A stretch of 64,000 bases of DNA from JANQPX01 sp041398025. GTDB lineage: Bacteria > Pseudomonadota > Alphaproteobacteria > Geminicoccales > Geminicoccaceae. Both the position numbers and the translations under genes were made by a program. The stretch spans positions 1 to 64,000 of the forward strand of contig JAWKVM010000037.1 in assembly GCA_041398025.1 (NCBI GenBank), read 5' to 3'. The notes under the pieces are model-generated. The model ran no database searches. It saw nothing but the letters and a program-made list of their open reading frames with translations, and was not told the DNA's origin. Of this stretch, positions 1-8,955 are shown in pieces; position 1 is the stretch's first letter, and every line of letters starts with the position of its first letter.

Positions 1-460
1 CGACGAAGCCCATGCATTTGCCGCCGTCGGGTAGCACCTTGAGCGCGATCTCGCCCGCCTGCTCGCCGGCGGCGGTGTTGGAGGAGCCGACATAGGCGAT
101 GCGGTCGCTGGCGGGCGCGTCGCTGTCGGTGGTGAACAGCGGCACCTGGGCGGCGATGCGGTTGAAGGCGTCGATCGAGGTCTTGGGATCGACCGAAGAG
201 ATCATGATGGCGTCCGTGCCCGCGGCGACGAGATCGTCCATCAGCGCGTTCTGCAGGGCCGCGGTGCCCTGAGCCGGATAGCGGAACTGCAGCTCGTAAT
301 CCGGCAGCTCCGCCTGCGCCTTGGCCACGCCGGCTTCGGCGAGCTTCCAGAAATCGGACGCCGCATTGACCACGAAGGCGAGCTGCTGCTTGTCCTGCGC
401 CTGTGCCATTGAGACGGACGCCAGCATCGCGATCGCGCTGGCCGTCAGCATATGCTTCAT
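1..460 (-). CDS. Sugar ABC transporter periplasmic binding protein (C-terminally truncated by window edge)
   Basis: Translation from ATG at 460 gives a Sec signal peptide (MKHMLTASAIAMLASVSMAQ) and then a ribose/xylose-type periplasmic binding domain: FVVNAASDFWKLAEAG, an AALQNALMDDLVAAGTDAI segment, and a SSVDP motif followed by VPLFTTDSDAP. This is the pattern of the Peripla_BP_4 family (RbsB-like), which delivers a sugar or polyol to an ABC permease. A GGAGG Shine-Dalgarno lies 7 bases before the ATG. Only the first 153 residues are in the window. The gene is divergent from the LacI-family gene at 680, so the regulator probably controls it. The substrate cannot be told from the sequence. 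Confidence 0.88.
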   Translation of the reverse strand, partial: MKHMLTASAIAMLASVSMAQAQDKQQLAFVVNAASDFWKLAEAGVAKAQAELPDYELQFRYPAQGTAALQNALMDDLVAAGTDAIMISSVDPKTSIDAFNRIAAQVPLFTTDSDAPASDRIAYVGSSNTAAGEQAGEIALKVLPDGGKCMGFV

Positions 461-565
461 GATGAACCTCCCTATGTTTCAACCTTGCTGCTTGCGCGCT
501 GTCGACACGGCCCCGTCGCCCGGCGATGATGGCCGCGAACCGTTATTGCGGATGAGTGTTCCACT

Positions 566-586
566 GACGCTAATATTAGTCAACAA
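566..586. promoter_or_regulatory. Candidate LacI-family operator 1
   Basis: A perfect 10-bp palindrome CTAATATTAG (570-579) sits inside an imperfect longer one (TGACG...GTCAAC). It is in the divergent intergenic region between the sugar-binding gene and the LacI-family gene. LacI-family proteins bind short symmetric sites with a central palindrome. Assignment to this regulator is inferred from position. Confidence 0.45.
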
Positions 587-631
587 GAATGGACTGGTTG
601 ATGTAACATATTGAAAAACATTTTTTATCGA

Positions 632-646
632 CGATAATATATTAGC
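632..646. promoter_or_regulatory. Candidate LacI-family operator 2
   Basis: A second AT-rich palindrome, TAATATATTA at 635-644, lies about 65 bp from the first and 36 bp before the regulator's start codon. Two spaced palindromes would suit cooperative or looped binding by a LacI-type dimer or tetramer. This is inferred from symmetry and position only. Confidence 0.35.
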
Positions 647-679
647 AAAGCCATAGGCGAGCCATCGATCAGGGATGCG

Positions 680-1762
680 ATGAACACCAGAAAGACCCCC
701 TCGGGAGCAGAAGGTCGGGGCCTGCCGTCGCGGCGCTCGCGCGGGGCGACCATGGTGGACGTCGCCATGGCCGCGGGCGTCTCGCAGACCACCGTGTCCC
801 TGGTGCTGAACCGGGTCTCGGAAGCCCGCCTCTCCGCCGACACGAGAAAGCGCGTCTACGCCGCCGCCGAGGAGCTCGGCTACGCGTTCAGCAGGCGGGG
901 CAGCGCCAGGTTGGAGACCAGCGCACCGGTCATCTGCTTCGCCGCCGACGAATATTCGAGCGATCCCTGGTGCTCGATCGCCATGGACGGCGTGCGCGAA
1001 CGGGCGGTCGAGTACGGCTTTTCGATCCTGGCGATCGTCGCACGCGGCTATGACGGCATGGAGAAGGCGATCCGCGAGCAGATCAGGAGCCAGCGGCCGG
1101 CAGCCCTGATCGTCGCCGCCATCCAGACGCGGCGCATCAAGCCTTTTCCGGTGTTCTCGGAGGTGCCGACCGTGCTGGTCAACTGCTATGCCGCCGACCG
1201 CTCGCTCCCGTCGATCATCCCGGGCGAGCTGCTCGGCGGCTATACCGCGACCCGGCACCTAATCGACGCCGGGCACCGGCGCATCGGCCACATCCACGGC
1301 CAGCCCTGGATCGACACCACCCGCGACCGCCTGAAGGGCTATCGCCGAGCACTCGCCGAGATGGATATTCCCTACGATCCCGACTTGGTGCGGCCGGGCA
1401 ATTGGGAGCCGCCCGCGGGCTACGATCAGACCCATGTGCTCATGGATCTCGACCGGCCGCCCACCGCGATCTTCTGCGCCAACGATCTGATGGCGCTCGG
1501 CTGCTACGACGCGCTCAAGGAGCGGCGCCTGCGCATTCCGGAGGACGTTTCGGTGATCGGCTATGACGACCGCGAGATCGCGAAGTTCATGCGCCCGCCG
1601 CTCACCACCGTGCTGATGGCGCATTTCGAGATCGGCCTGCAGGCGGCGGAGATGATCATCGACCAGGCCTACGGCACGCCGGATCGCCGTCCGCAGATCA
1701 AGGTCGAATGTCCCCTGGTCGAGCGCTCGTCGGTCGGCCCTCCGCGGAGCGGCGAGCACTGA
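680..1762 (+). CDS. LacI-family transcriptional regulator
   Basis: 360 residues. An N-terminal LacI helix-turn-helix (about residues 25-70) contains VDVAMAAGVSQTTVS, then a hinge with LSADTRKRVYAAAEELGY. A periplasmic-binding-protein-like sensor domain follows (about 88-345) with HLIDAGHRRIGHI and FCANDLMALGCYDALKE, both typical of the family. It is probably a repressor of the divergent sugar ABC operon starting at 460. The N-terminal 24 residues before the HTH are longer than usual and basic. The ligand is presumably the sugar imported by that system; this is inference. Confidence 0.93.
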   Translation: MNTRKTPSGAEGRGLPSRRSRGATMVDVAMAAGVSQTTVSLVLNRVSEARLSADTRKRVYAAAEELGYAFSRRGSARLETSAPVICFAADEYSSDPWCSIAMDGVRERAVEYGFSILAIVARGYDGMEKAIREQIRSQRPAALIVAAIQTRRIKPFPVFSEVPTVLVNCYAADRSLPSIIPGELLGGYTATRHLIDAGHRRIGHIHGQPWIDTTRDRLKGYRRALAEMDIPYDPDLVRPGNWEPPAGYDQTHVLMDLDRPPTAIFCANDLMALGCYDALKERRLRIPEDVSVIGYDDREIAKFMRPPLTTVLMAHFEIGLQAAEMIIDQAYGTPDRRPQIKVECPLVERSSVGPPRSGEH

Positions 1763-1936
1763 GAACGGCCTGCGCGTGCCCGACCGATCGGGCCAGATCC
1801 GGCGTCGGGGCGGACGGGGCGGCGGCAGGCTATCTTTACACGAGATGGGCGATTCGCTAGAGAAACAGGCATTGTCGGCAGGGACGAATGCCGCTTATTC
1901 CCGATGCAGAAAGAAAGAAGGTGAGGTGGGCTGATC

Positions 1937-2809
1937 GTGCCAGAGGTTGCGGGGCGAGAATCCCAGGCGAGTGACCTGCACCATGACCACCCTCCGGCGG
2001 CGCTCGCCAACGCTCGGCTGATCGAGTGGCTGCGTGCCGGCTTCGAGGTGTTCGCGTCGGCGCTGCTGCGCTGGCCGACCTGGCTTCGCCTCGGCTGGAC
2101 GGATTTTCAGGTCGCCCATCGGCGCACGGTGATCGGTCCGCTCTGGCAGGTCGTGCAGGTCGGCATCTGGGTCGTCGGGCTGACCCTGGTGTTTCGCCAG
2201 GCCCTGGCGGCGAAGGAGCCCAACTACATGGCCTATGTCGCCATCGGCGTGGTGCTCTGGAACTTCATGTCCGCCTCGATCACCCAGGGCGCCAACGGCT
2301 TCGTCCGCCATGCGGGGCTGATCCGCGACATCAACAATCCGATCCTGATCTATCCGTTCCGCATTCTCGCCAACAATCTCATCAAGATGGCGGTTCAGGC
2401 GTCCGTGATCCTCATGGTGTGGCCGACCACCACGGTTGCCCTGCAGCCCACCGCATTGCTGTCGATCGTCGGCCTGGCCCTGGTCGTTCTGACCGCCGTC
2501 TGGGCGATCCCGCTGCTCGCCTTGATCGGGGTGCGCTTCCGCGATACCAGCCACGCCTTCCAGGCGGTGATGCGCTTTTTGTTCTTCGCGACGCCGGTCT
2601 TCTGGATGCCGAGCGGTCTCGGCCAGCGGGACTATATCGCGACCTTCAATCCGCTCGCCCACTATCTGAGCGTGGTGCGTGATCCCCTGCTCGGCGGCAC
2701 TGCGGATCCGCTGTCCTGGGCCGTGGTCATCGGCATCACGCTCGCAGGCGGCCTGGTCTCATTGATCGCCCTCGGACGTTTCCGCCGGGAGATCGTCTTT
2801 TGGTTGTGA
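1937..2809 (+). CDS. ABC-2 type polysaccharide export permease
   Basis: 290 residues with about six hydrophobic spans, in the ABC2_membrane family (Wzm/KpsM/TagG-like). The start is GTG preceded by AAGGTGAGG. Recognisable features are the amphipathic region before TM1 with DFQVAHRRTVIGPLWQVV and the C-terminal FNPLAHYLSVVRDPLLGG segment that is typical of O-antigen and capsule exporters. It would form the membrane channel for a lipid-linked glycan with the ATPase encoded immediately downstream; the two reading frames overlap by 4 bases (GTGA). The surrounding glycosyltransferases and methyltransferase support a surface-polysaccharide role. Confidence 0.9.
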   Translation: MPEVAGRESQASDLHHDHPPAALANARLIEWLRAGFEVFASALLRWPTWLRLGWTDFQVAHRRTVIGPLWQVVQVGIWVVGLTLVFRQALAAKEPNYMAYVAIGVVLWNFMSASITQGANGFVRHAGLIRDINNPILIYPFRILANNLIKMAVQASVILMVWPTTTVALQPTALLSIVGLALVVLTAVWAIPLLALIGVRFRDTSHAFQAVMRFLFFATPVFWMPSGLGQRDYIATFNPLAHYLSVVRDPLLGGTADPLSWAVVIGITLAGGLVSLIALGRFRREIVFWL

Positions 2810-3594
2810 CCAGCTTCGACAGCGACGTCGTGCTCGAGGTGCGCAACCTCCGGCTCGATTTCCCGACGCCGCTGCGCCTCGGCGCGAAGAAGGGCGGCCC
2901 CGCCGCCGCGAGCAGCGATCCGAGGCTGACCGCAGCCGGACCGGGCAAGCTGCGCGGCCTCGACGACGTCTCCTTCACCGCCCGGCGCGGCGATCGCATC
3001 GGGCTGATCGGCAGAAACGGCGCCGGCAAGAGCACGCTGTTGCGCACCCTCGCCGGCATCTACCCGCCCAGCGCCGGCATCTGCCGCGCCACCGGCCGCA
3101 TCTCGACCCTGTTCAGCAGCGCGCTCGGGCTCAGCGCCGAGGCGACCGGCTACGAGAACATCCATCTCGGTGCGACGCTGCTCGGTCTGGATCGGGCCGC
3201 GATCGAGAAGGCGCTGCCCGAGATCGTCGCGTTCTGCGATCTCGGCGATTTCCTCGATCTGCCGATCCGCACCTATTCCGCCGGCATGCGCACCCGCCTC
3301 GGCTTCGCGATCGCCACCAGCATCCGCCCGGACATCCTCTTGATCGACGAGGTGTTCGGCACCGGCGATCGCCATTTTCGTGCCAAGGCCAAGCAGCGCA
3401 TCGAGGAGGTCATGGCCAAGGCCAACGTGCTGATGCTCGCCTCCCATTCGGACGGCGTTATCAGGGGCATGTGCACCAAGGCGATTTGGCTGGAGCAGGG
3501 AAAGCTGATGGCCTTCGGCCCCGTGGACGAGGTGCTGGAGCAGTATAATCAGGACCCGAGCACGGACGTCGAGGCATCGGCGGAAGCCTCTTAG
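2806..3594 (+). CDS. ABC transporter ATPase for polysaccharide export
   Basis: About 262 residues. Walker A GRNGAGKS lies near residue 70, the signature YSAGMRTRLGF near 157, Walker B ILLIDEVFGTGD near 177, and the H-loop histidine in LASHSDG. A long insertion (about residues 20-50) before the first nucleotide-binding strand is characteristic of Wzt/KpsT/TagH ATPases. There is no extended C-terminal glycan-recognition domain, so it resembles the short KpsT-type rather than Wzt with a cap-binding domain. GTG at 2806 gives a GTGA overlap with the permease. A TTG at 2800 is an alternative start. Confidence 0.92.
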   Translation: MTSFDSDVVLEVRNLRLDFPTPLRLGAKKGGPAAASSDPRLTAAGPGKLRGLDDVSFTARRGDRIGLIGRNGAGKSTLLRTLAGIYPPSAGICRATGRISTLFSSALGLSAEATGYENIHLGATLLGLDRAAIEKALPEIVAFCDLGDFLDLPIRTYSAGMRTRLGFAIATSIRPDILLIDEVFGTGDRHFRAKAKQRIEEVMAKANVLMLASHSDGVIRGMCTKAIWLEQGKLMAFGPVDEVLEQYNQDPSTDVEASAEAS

Positions 3595-3697
3595 AGGACA
3601 TCGATGGAATGTGCCGGCATAGGTCGCCGTTTGCAGCATAGCTGCTGGAGCTTTTCCCGGCCGCGTGAAGGTCTGGGAGATTGGGTTCGAGGATAGC

Positions 3698-5407
3698 ATG
3701 GAACTGACCACGACGCGGATCGACGACCGATCAGCCGAGGCGACCGAGGCGAAGGCTTACTGGTCGAAGCCCGGCACGCAGACGCTGCATTACGAGCAGA
3801 CGTCCCACTACGCCCAGGCCCTCGCCGAGCTCGCCCTCCTGGGCGGATGCCGCGAGATCTTCGAGTTCGGATGTGCGGCCGGACGCAATCTCGCCGCGAT
3901 CCGCGATCATCTCCAGAAGGAAGGTGTGAGCGAGCCTGCGGTCAGCGGCGTCGACATCAATCCCGAATCGGTCGAAGCCGGCCGCGAGACCTACGGCCTG
4001 GAGATCGCGCTCGGCGACGAGCAGGCCCTGGACCATCACCCGGACGGTTCGGTCGATCTCGCCTTCACCGTGTCGGTGCTGGACCACCTCCCGGACCCGA
4101 AGGCGGCGCTCGACGGCCTCCTGCGCATGACCCGGCGCTTTGCCGCCTTTCTCGAGCCGTTCGAAGCTTCGGCCACGAATGGCGGCGCGGGCCGGCTCGA
4201 CTATGTCGAGAGCTACTGGTCGGACCGCGAGGATCAGGTGGCGCCGTTCACCTATCTCCACGACTACGAGGCGCTGTTCCGGGCCGCCGGGGTCGAGCCC
4301 AGCCTGGTGATGCCGCTGCCGACGCATCTGAACCGCGCCGGGCCGCTCTACCGGCTCTTCGTCATCGACAAGGCCCCCGCTGCCGACCGCCTCGATGGCG
4401 AGGTGCTGCGCGACTGTCTCACCCAGGCCGTCATCCTGCAGCTTCTGGGCAATGCCGCCCAGATCCGCACCGAGGCGAAAAAGCAGAAACGCGAGGCCGA
4501 GCAGTCAGCGCGCCAGCTGTCGAAGGCGCGCGCCCAGCTCAACGGCGCGCGCATCAAGGGCGAAAGTACCGTCAGGAACCAGCTGCCCTACCGCGCCGGC
4601 GAGGTGCTGATCGACCATGTCAAGCGCCCCTACATGCTGCCGATGCTACCCTGGAGCCTCTACACCACCTATCGGAACGTTCGGGCTGGCTCGGCGGCGC
4701 CAAGCGCCCCGCGCGGCCCGGTCGAGGACGCTGCGCCGCGCGCAAGCGTGCCCCAGCGCTCGGCGGTCACCGGCCTGGACGAGCTGGTGCTGCCGCGGGT
4801 CAGCGATCCGCTGCTGGCGGCGATCAGGACGACCTACAACGACACCTATCAGCGCGAGCTCGGCGTGACCCAAGGCCGGGGATTTTTCCGCGACGCCGAC
4901 TGGCGCCGGATCAACTACGCCGTCGGGGTCATTCCGGATGATGCCAGGAGTGCTCTGGATGTCGGCGTCGGCGCCGGCGTGCTCTTGAATCATCTGACCA
5001 TGTCCAAGCGTTTCGAGCGCGTCGTCGGCATCGATATCGAGCGGCATTTCAATTATCTGAACCTCAGCAATGAGGTCGACTGGCAGCAGATGAGCGTCTG
5101 CGCCATGTCCTTTCCGGACAATCACTTCGACATCGTGTTCTGCATGGAGGTCCTGGAGCATCTGGAAGACGAGCAATTCGCCCAGGCCCTGGTCGAGCTC
5201 CGGCGCGTGACCCGTCGCCGGCTGGTCGCGAGCGTGCCCTTCGACGAACCACGCCCGCTGCCAAGCTTCCACAAGCAGTATTTCGACAAGGCCAGGATCT
5301 CTCGCGTCTTCCCGACCGCCTCGGTGACCCTGCTGCACAAGCAAATCGCCAAGAACGCCAATTCCCGCGTCTGCCCCTGGGCGCTCATGGTCGAAGACCA
5401 GACCTAG
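3698..5407 (+). CDS. Protein with two SAM-methyltransferase domains
   Basis: 569 residues from ATG 3698 (GAGGAT upstream); a GTG at 3665 would add 11. The first class I methyltransferase domain has motif I IFEFGCAAGRNLAAI near residue 55-70, GVDINPESVEAG, and the post-II segment DLAFTVSVLDHLPD. A charged coiled-coil-like linker (KKQKREAEQSARQLSKARAQL, written here only in part of the region about 250-290) leads to a second domain with LDVGVGAGVLLNHL near 420 and FDIVFCMEVLEHLED. Both domains keep the glycine-rich SAM-binding loop. In this export locus it may methylate the glycan, for example as a chain terminator. That role is inferred from context. Confidence 0.8.
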   Translation: MELTTTRIDDRSAEATEAKAYWSKPGTQTLHYEQTSHYAQALAELALLGGCREIFEFGCAAGRNLAAIRDHLQKEGVSEPAVSGVDINPESVEAGRETYGLEIALGDEQALDHHPDGSVDLAFTVSVLDHLPDPKAALDGLLRMTRRFAAFLEPFEASATNGGAGRLDYVESYWSDREDQVAPFTYLHDYEALFRAAGVEPSLVMPLPTHLNRAGPLYRLFVIDKAPAADRLDGEVLRDCLTQAVILQLLGNAAQIRTEAKKQKREAEQSARQLSKARAQLNGARIKGESTVRNQLPYRAGEVLIDHVKRPYMLPMLPWSLYTTYRNVRAGSAAPSAPRGPVEDAAPRASVPQRSAVTGLDELVLPRVSDPLLAAIRTTYNDTYQRELGVTQGRGFFRDADWRRINYAVGVIPDDARSALDVGVGAGVLLNHLTMSKRFERVVGIDIERHFNYLNLSNEVDWQQMSVCAMSFPDNHFDIVFCMEVLEHLEDEQFAQALVELRRVTRRRLVASVPFDEPRPLPSFHKQYFDKARISRVFPTASVTLLHKQIAKNANSRVCPWALMVEDQT

Positions 5408-5476
5408 CGGTCTGACCCCATCATGTCGCTGTCACCGTCATCGCCGGGATTGACGGTGTGCGGTCAGGTCCTAGCC
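5404..5476 (+). repeat. Family-2 stop-codon repeat, copy I
   Basis: Starts with CTAG, whose TAG is the stop codon of the methyltransferase gene. It has GTCGCTGTCACCGTC and CGGGATTGACGGTGTGCG. It is closest to the copy at 41783, with the same order of ATCATGT, GTCAC and a GGATTGACG block. It lies in the 89-bp gap between two convergent genes. Confidence 0.55.
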
Positions 5477-5496
5477 ATGGGCTGACGGGTCATGCG

Positions 5497-7491
5497 TCAG
5501 GCGGCGCCGCGCCGCTCATCCGGCGTCGCCGACCGCCCCGCAAAGGGCAGAACCGACAGGACCTTGGCGGCCGATCGCTCCCAGGTGCGGTTGGCGAGCA
5601 CCCAGCGCCGGCCTTCCGCGGCCAGTCTGGTCGCCAGATCGCGGTCGGCGATCAGACGGTGCAGGGCATCGGCCAGCGCCTTGCTGTCGCCCTTGGCGAA
5701 GGTCAGGCCGGTGACGTCATGCTGCACCAGCTCGCACAGTGCCCGGACGTTCGAGACCACGACGGTCTTTTCCATCGCCATCGCTTCCAGGGGCTTCATC
5801 GGCGACACCAGCTCGCACACGGTCCAGGGCTTTCTCGGAAAAGCGGCGATGTCCAGGAGCGAATAATGGGCGGCGACCTCCTCATAGGGAACGCGGCCCG
5901 GCATCAGCAGCCAGTCGGCGGCATCGCCTTCGGTCATGATGCTCTGGATGCGGCCGGCAATCGGGCCGATGTCCTTGCCGCTGACATTTTCATTGCCGAC
6001 GATCAGCAGGCGAAAAGCGACACCGCGGCGCTTCAGCTCGACGCAGGCGCGCGCCAGGTCGTCCAGGCCCTCATAGTCGACGAAGGTGCCGATATAGCCG
6101 ATCACCGGCACGTCCTCGGGGATGCCGTAGCGCGCGGCCAGCGACTGGTCCCGGGCCATCGGCTCGAAGCGCGCGGCGTCGCAGGAATTCGGAAAGAGCG
6201 CGATCCTCTCGGGCGGCACGCCGCCTGCCTCGAGGTCCTCGCGCATGCCTTCGGTGAGCGTCAGCACATGGTCCGCGGCCTTGGCGGTCTCGTATTCCAG
6301 CAGGCGCTGGATCTGGTAGCTGTCGGTGAATTCGAAGCTGGGGTCGCGGGACGCTCTGGTCACCTCCCACCAGCCGCGCACCTCGTAGACGAAGGGGATG
6401 CCCAGGCGGCGGGCGGCGATCATCGCCATCAGGCCGACGCGGTAGTTGGAGGCGCCGATCACCAGCGACGGGCGCTGCTCGCGCAAGCGCTTTTCGAGAG
6501 CGTCGGCCGATTTCAGCACATAGTCGACCAGCGCATGCTCCTTGTTGGTGACGTCGAAGATGCGCTCATAGGTGATGGTGCCGACCTCGTCCTGCGAGCG
6601 GACGTCACGCCCCTTGAAGCCCGCCTTGATGTCGATCGGAAAGCCCGGCCGGGTGAAGGCGACGACCTCGAGCCCCGCCGCCGAAAAGCCGGTCGCGACA
6701 CCATGCGACCGGGTCGCGTAGCCGCCGGACGAATGCGGCAGGGAGTTGTGCAGAACATAGGCGATGCGCCCCTGCACGGGCTCGATCCCGCATGGCCGGC
6801 GCTCCTGCACGTGGCGCAGCAGCGAAAGCTGATGCACGAATTTCTTTCTGAAGGCCGCGGCCGCTTTCGCGGAGGGGGCGTCCCGCCCGTCCTCGGCGCG
6901 CGCTTCGAGCAGATCGATGAGCTCGGCAGCCTCCTTGAAGCGCCAGGTATACTCGCAGGCGCGAAACAGCAGCTTGATCGCGAAGACCGACGGATCACGA
7001 ACCTGGACGGCCTTCAGGATGGCGTAGTGCAGGTCATAGTCGCCGCCGCGCTCGGCGGCCTCGGCGGTGGCGCGCAGCAGGGTCAGCTTGTCGTCCTCGG
7101 GCGTCGCCGGGTCCTGCCAGACCGTGTCGACCGCAGCCTCGGCGCCGCGATGCCTGCAGGTGTCGAGCAAGCCGGCGATCGCCGGATCGATCATGCGCGA
7201 CATCTGCTGGTCCTGGCGATAGCGGCAGGCGGCCTTGTAGAGATCGATCGGGATCAGGGGCCAGCGCCAGGGCCGGCGCCGGTTCTCGTTGATGACCTCG
7301 CCAAGACGGTACTCCAGCTGGCGCTCGGCATCCGCCTTGGCGCGGCGGTGCTCGCTGCGCAATTGGAGCGTCAGGCGGCGACATTCGTCCTTCAGGCTCT
7401 GGATCTTGATGCGGGCTTCATGCGGCGTCAGCTCGACGCCGTCCCGGCCGTCCTCGATGGGTGCCGCACGCGTTGTCTCGGTGTCGGTCAA
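5497..7491 (-). CDS. GT4-family glycosyltransferase with N-terminal helical extension
   Basis: 664 residues from a TTG start with GGAGA upstream. Residues about 25-70 are charged and coiled-coil-like, and 75-215 form an alpha-helical extension of unknown role. The C-terminal two-thirds is a GT-B glycosyltransferase: LHNSLPHSSGGYATRSHGVA near 240 (donor/acceptor glycine-rich loop), VPVIGYIGTFVDYEGLDDL near 440, and the retaining-GT4 EX7E-like region PRKPWTVCELVSPMKPLEAM near 545. It probably adds a sugar to the exported polysaccharide in the cytoplasm. The long N-terminus is unusual for GT4 enzymes. It is transcribed convergently with the methyltransferase gene. Confidence 0.87.
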   Translation of the reverse strand: MTDTETTRAAPIEDGRDGVELTPHEARIKIQSLKDECRRLTLQLRSEHRRAKADAERQLEYRLGEVINENRRRPWRWPLIPIDLYKAACRYRQDQQMSRMIDPAIAGLLDTCRHRGAEAAVDTVWQDPATPEDDKLTLLRATAEAAERGGDYDLHYAILKAVQVRDPSVFAIKLLFRACEYTWRFKEAAELIDLLEARAEDGRDAPSAKAAAAFRKKFVHQLSLLRHVQERRPCGIEPVQGRIAYVLHNSLPHSSGGYATRSHGVATGFSAAGLEVVAFTRPGFPIDIKAGFKGRDVRSQDEVGTITYERIFDVTNKEHALVDYVLKSADALEKRLREQRPSLVIGASNYRVGLMAMIAARRLGIPFVYEVRGWWEVTRASRDPSFEFTDSYQIQRLLEYETAKAADHVLTLTEGMREDLEAGGVPPERIALFPNSCDAARFEPMARDQSLAARYGIPEDVPVIGYIGTFVDYEGLDDLARACVELKRRGVAFRLLIVGNENVSGKDIGPIAGRIQSIMTEGDAADWLLMPGRVPYEEVAAHYSLLDIAAFPRKPWTVCELVSPMKPLEAMAMEKTVVVSNVRALCELVQHDVTGLTFAKGDSKALADALHRLIADRDLATRLAAEGRRWVLANRTWERSAAKVLSVLPFAGRSATPDERRGAA

Positions 7492-7662
7492 TGGTTTCGT
7501 CTCCGAAATAGGGTCTTCCTCCCGAAAGACGGCAGTTAACCTAGGCGACGATGTCAGCGGCGTCCATATCGCCGGACCGGATCAACGGGGACGATCGCAC
7601 GCGGTTCGCCAAATGGCTTTACGCCTGGAACGGCACGCTCTTTATTGGCGAACCGCGAAGGG

Positions 7663-8919
7663 ATGATGACAGAGGGGGGGGCACGCCGGATCATGGACGT
7701 GGCGGCGATGGAGGATCAGGCGGCGGCACGCGGCGCACGCGCAGCGGGGACAGCCCCGACCGCGGTCATCGCGCCGACCCATGGCTGGGACAGCACGGTG
7801 CGGGTGAGCAGCCACCACCTGGCGCTGGCGCTGGCGAAGCGCGGCTGGCGCGTGTTTTTTCTATCCACGCCGGTCTCGCCCTGGCACGCCCTGCTGCGCC
7901 GCTCGGACCTCGCGGTCCGGGAAAAGCTGGCGGCGAGCCGCCGCGGGCTGGTCGACGACGGTTCGGGTGTCCTGTCGATCGTGCCGACGACCCTGCTGCC
8001 CCACACCTATCGATGGCCGTTCAAGGCCCCCTTTAGCCTCAGGAACTGGCAGCGCTTCGCCTCGCCGAACCTGAAACGCCTGCTCGCCAGGAACGGCGCC
8101 CTGGAGCCGGAGCTCCTGGTCGTCGACAATGTGGTCATGGCCTGGCTCTTGCAGGCGCTTCGACCGAAAAAATCGGTCTATCGCATCACCGACCACTACG
8201 CCTCCTTCAGCACCACGACGCCCTCGATGCGCGCGGCCGAGCGCCAGTTCGCGCCCGAGGTCGACATGGTGGTCTACACCGCGGACAGCCTGAAGGCCTA
8301 TGCCCAGAGCCTGGCCCCCAAGGCGAGCCTCCTGCTCGACCACGGCATCGATGCCGATGTCTTCGACCAGGCGGACCTTACCCTGCCGGAGGCGTACGAA
8401 AAAATCCCGGAGCCGCGCGCGGTGTTCGTGGGCGTGATCGGCGAGTGGTTCGACGTACAGGCCGTGAACGCCATGGCCGAGCGCCTGCCCGAGGTCAGCT
8501 TCGTCATGGTCGGCCCGGACCAGGGGCCGGGCGCCGGGTTCGCCGATCGGCGCAATCTGCACGTCCTCGGCCCAAAGCCGCGAAGCGCGGTGCCGGCCCT
8601 TCTGCATCACGCCGCTGTCGGCCTGATTCCGTTCGACCGCGCCGGCAAGCCGGAGCTGGTCGACGGCATCAACCCGCTGAAGCTCTATGAATATCTCATC
8701 AGCGGTCTCCCGGTGGTGACCACGGCCTGGCCGGAGCTGGAGCGGCTCGAGGCGCCGGTGATCGCCTGCGGAACGCCGCAGGATTTTCCGGATGCCGTGC
8801 TGCGCGCGCTCGGCGGCGAGGGGCCGGATCTCGCCGCGCGCACCACCTTCGCACGCCAGGCCGACTGGCAGGCCCGCATCGGCGAGCTGCTGAAGGCCCT
8901 GGATCTCGAAAACGCCTGA
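7663..8919 (+). CDS. Glycosyltransferase (GT-B fold, TuaH-like)
   Basis: About 418 residues. Possible starts are ATG 7663, 7666 and 7693, the last with a strong AGAGGGGGG upstream. The N-terminal half has PTHGWDSTVRVSSHHLALAL and YRITDHYASFS. The C-terminal half carries VFVGVIGEWFDVQAV, then HVLGPKPRSAVPALLHHAA and INPLKLYEYLISGLPVVTT, the donor-binding signature of GT4/GT1 enzymes related to TuaH. It belongs to the same surface-glycan locus and is divergent from the GT4 gene. Donor and acceptor sugars cannot be read from the sequence. Confidence 0.85.
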   Translation: MMTEGGARRIMDVAAMEDQAAARGARAAGTAPTAVIAPTHGWDSTVRVSSHHLALALAKRGWRVFFLSTPVSPWHALLRRSDLAVREKLAASRRGLVDDGSGVLSIVPTTLLPHTYRWPFKAPFSLRNWQRFASPNLKRLLARNGALEPELLVVDNVVMAWLLQALRPKKSVYRITDHYASFSTTTPSMRAAERQFAPEVDMVVYTADSLKAYAQSLAPKASLLLDHGIDADVFDQADLTLPEAYEKIPEPRAVFVGVIGEWFDVQAVNAMAERLPEVSFVMVGPDQGPGAGFADRRNLHVLGPKPRSAVPALLHHAAVGLIPFDRAGKPELVDGINPLKLYEYLISGLPVVTTAWPELERLEAPVIACGTPQDFPDAVLRALGGEGPDLAARTTFARQADWQARIGELLKALDLENA

Positions 8920-8955
8920 GAGGGTAGCCGGTGCGGCTCGCACTGCGGCCCGCAC

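Noticed and set aside
5458..7539. Long plus-strand open frame of 693 codons
   Set aside because: It is antisense to the GT4 glycosyltransferase. Its composition is the low-complexity mirror expected in high-GC DNA, and the minus strand has clear enzyme motifs.
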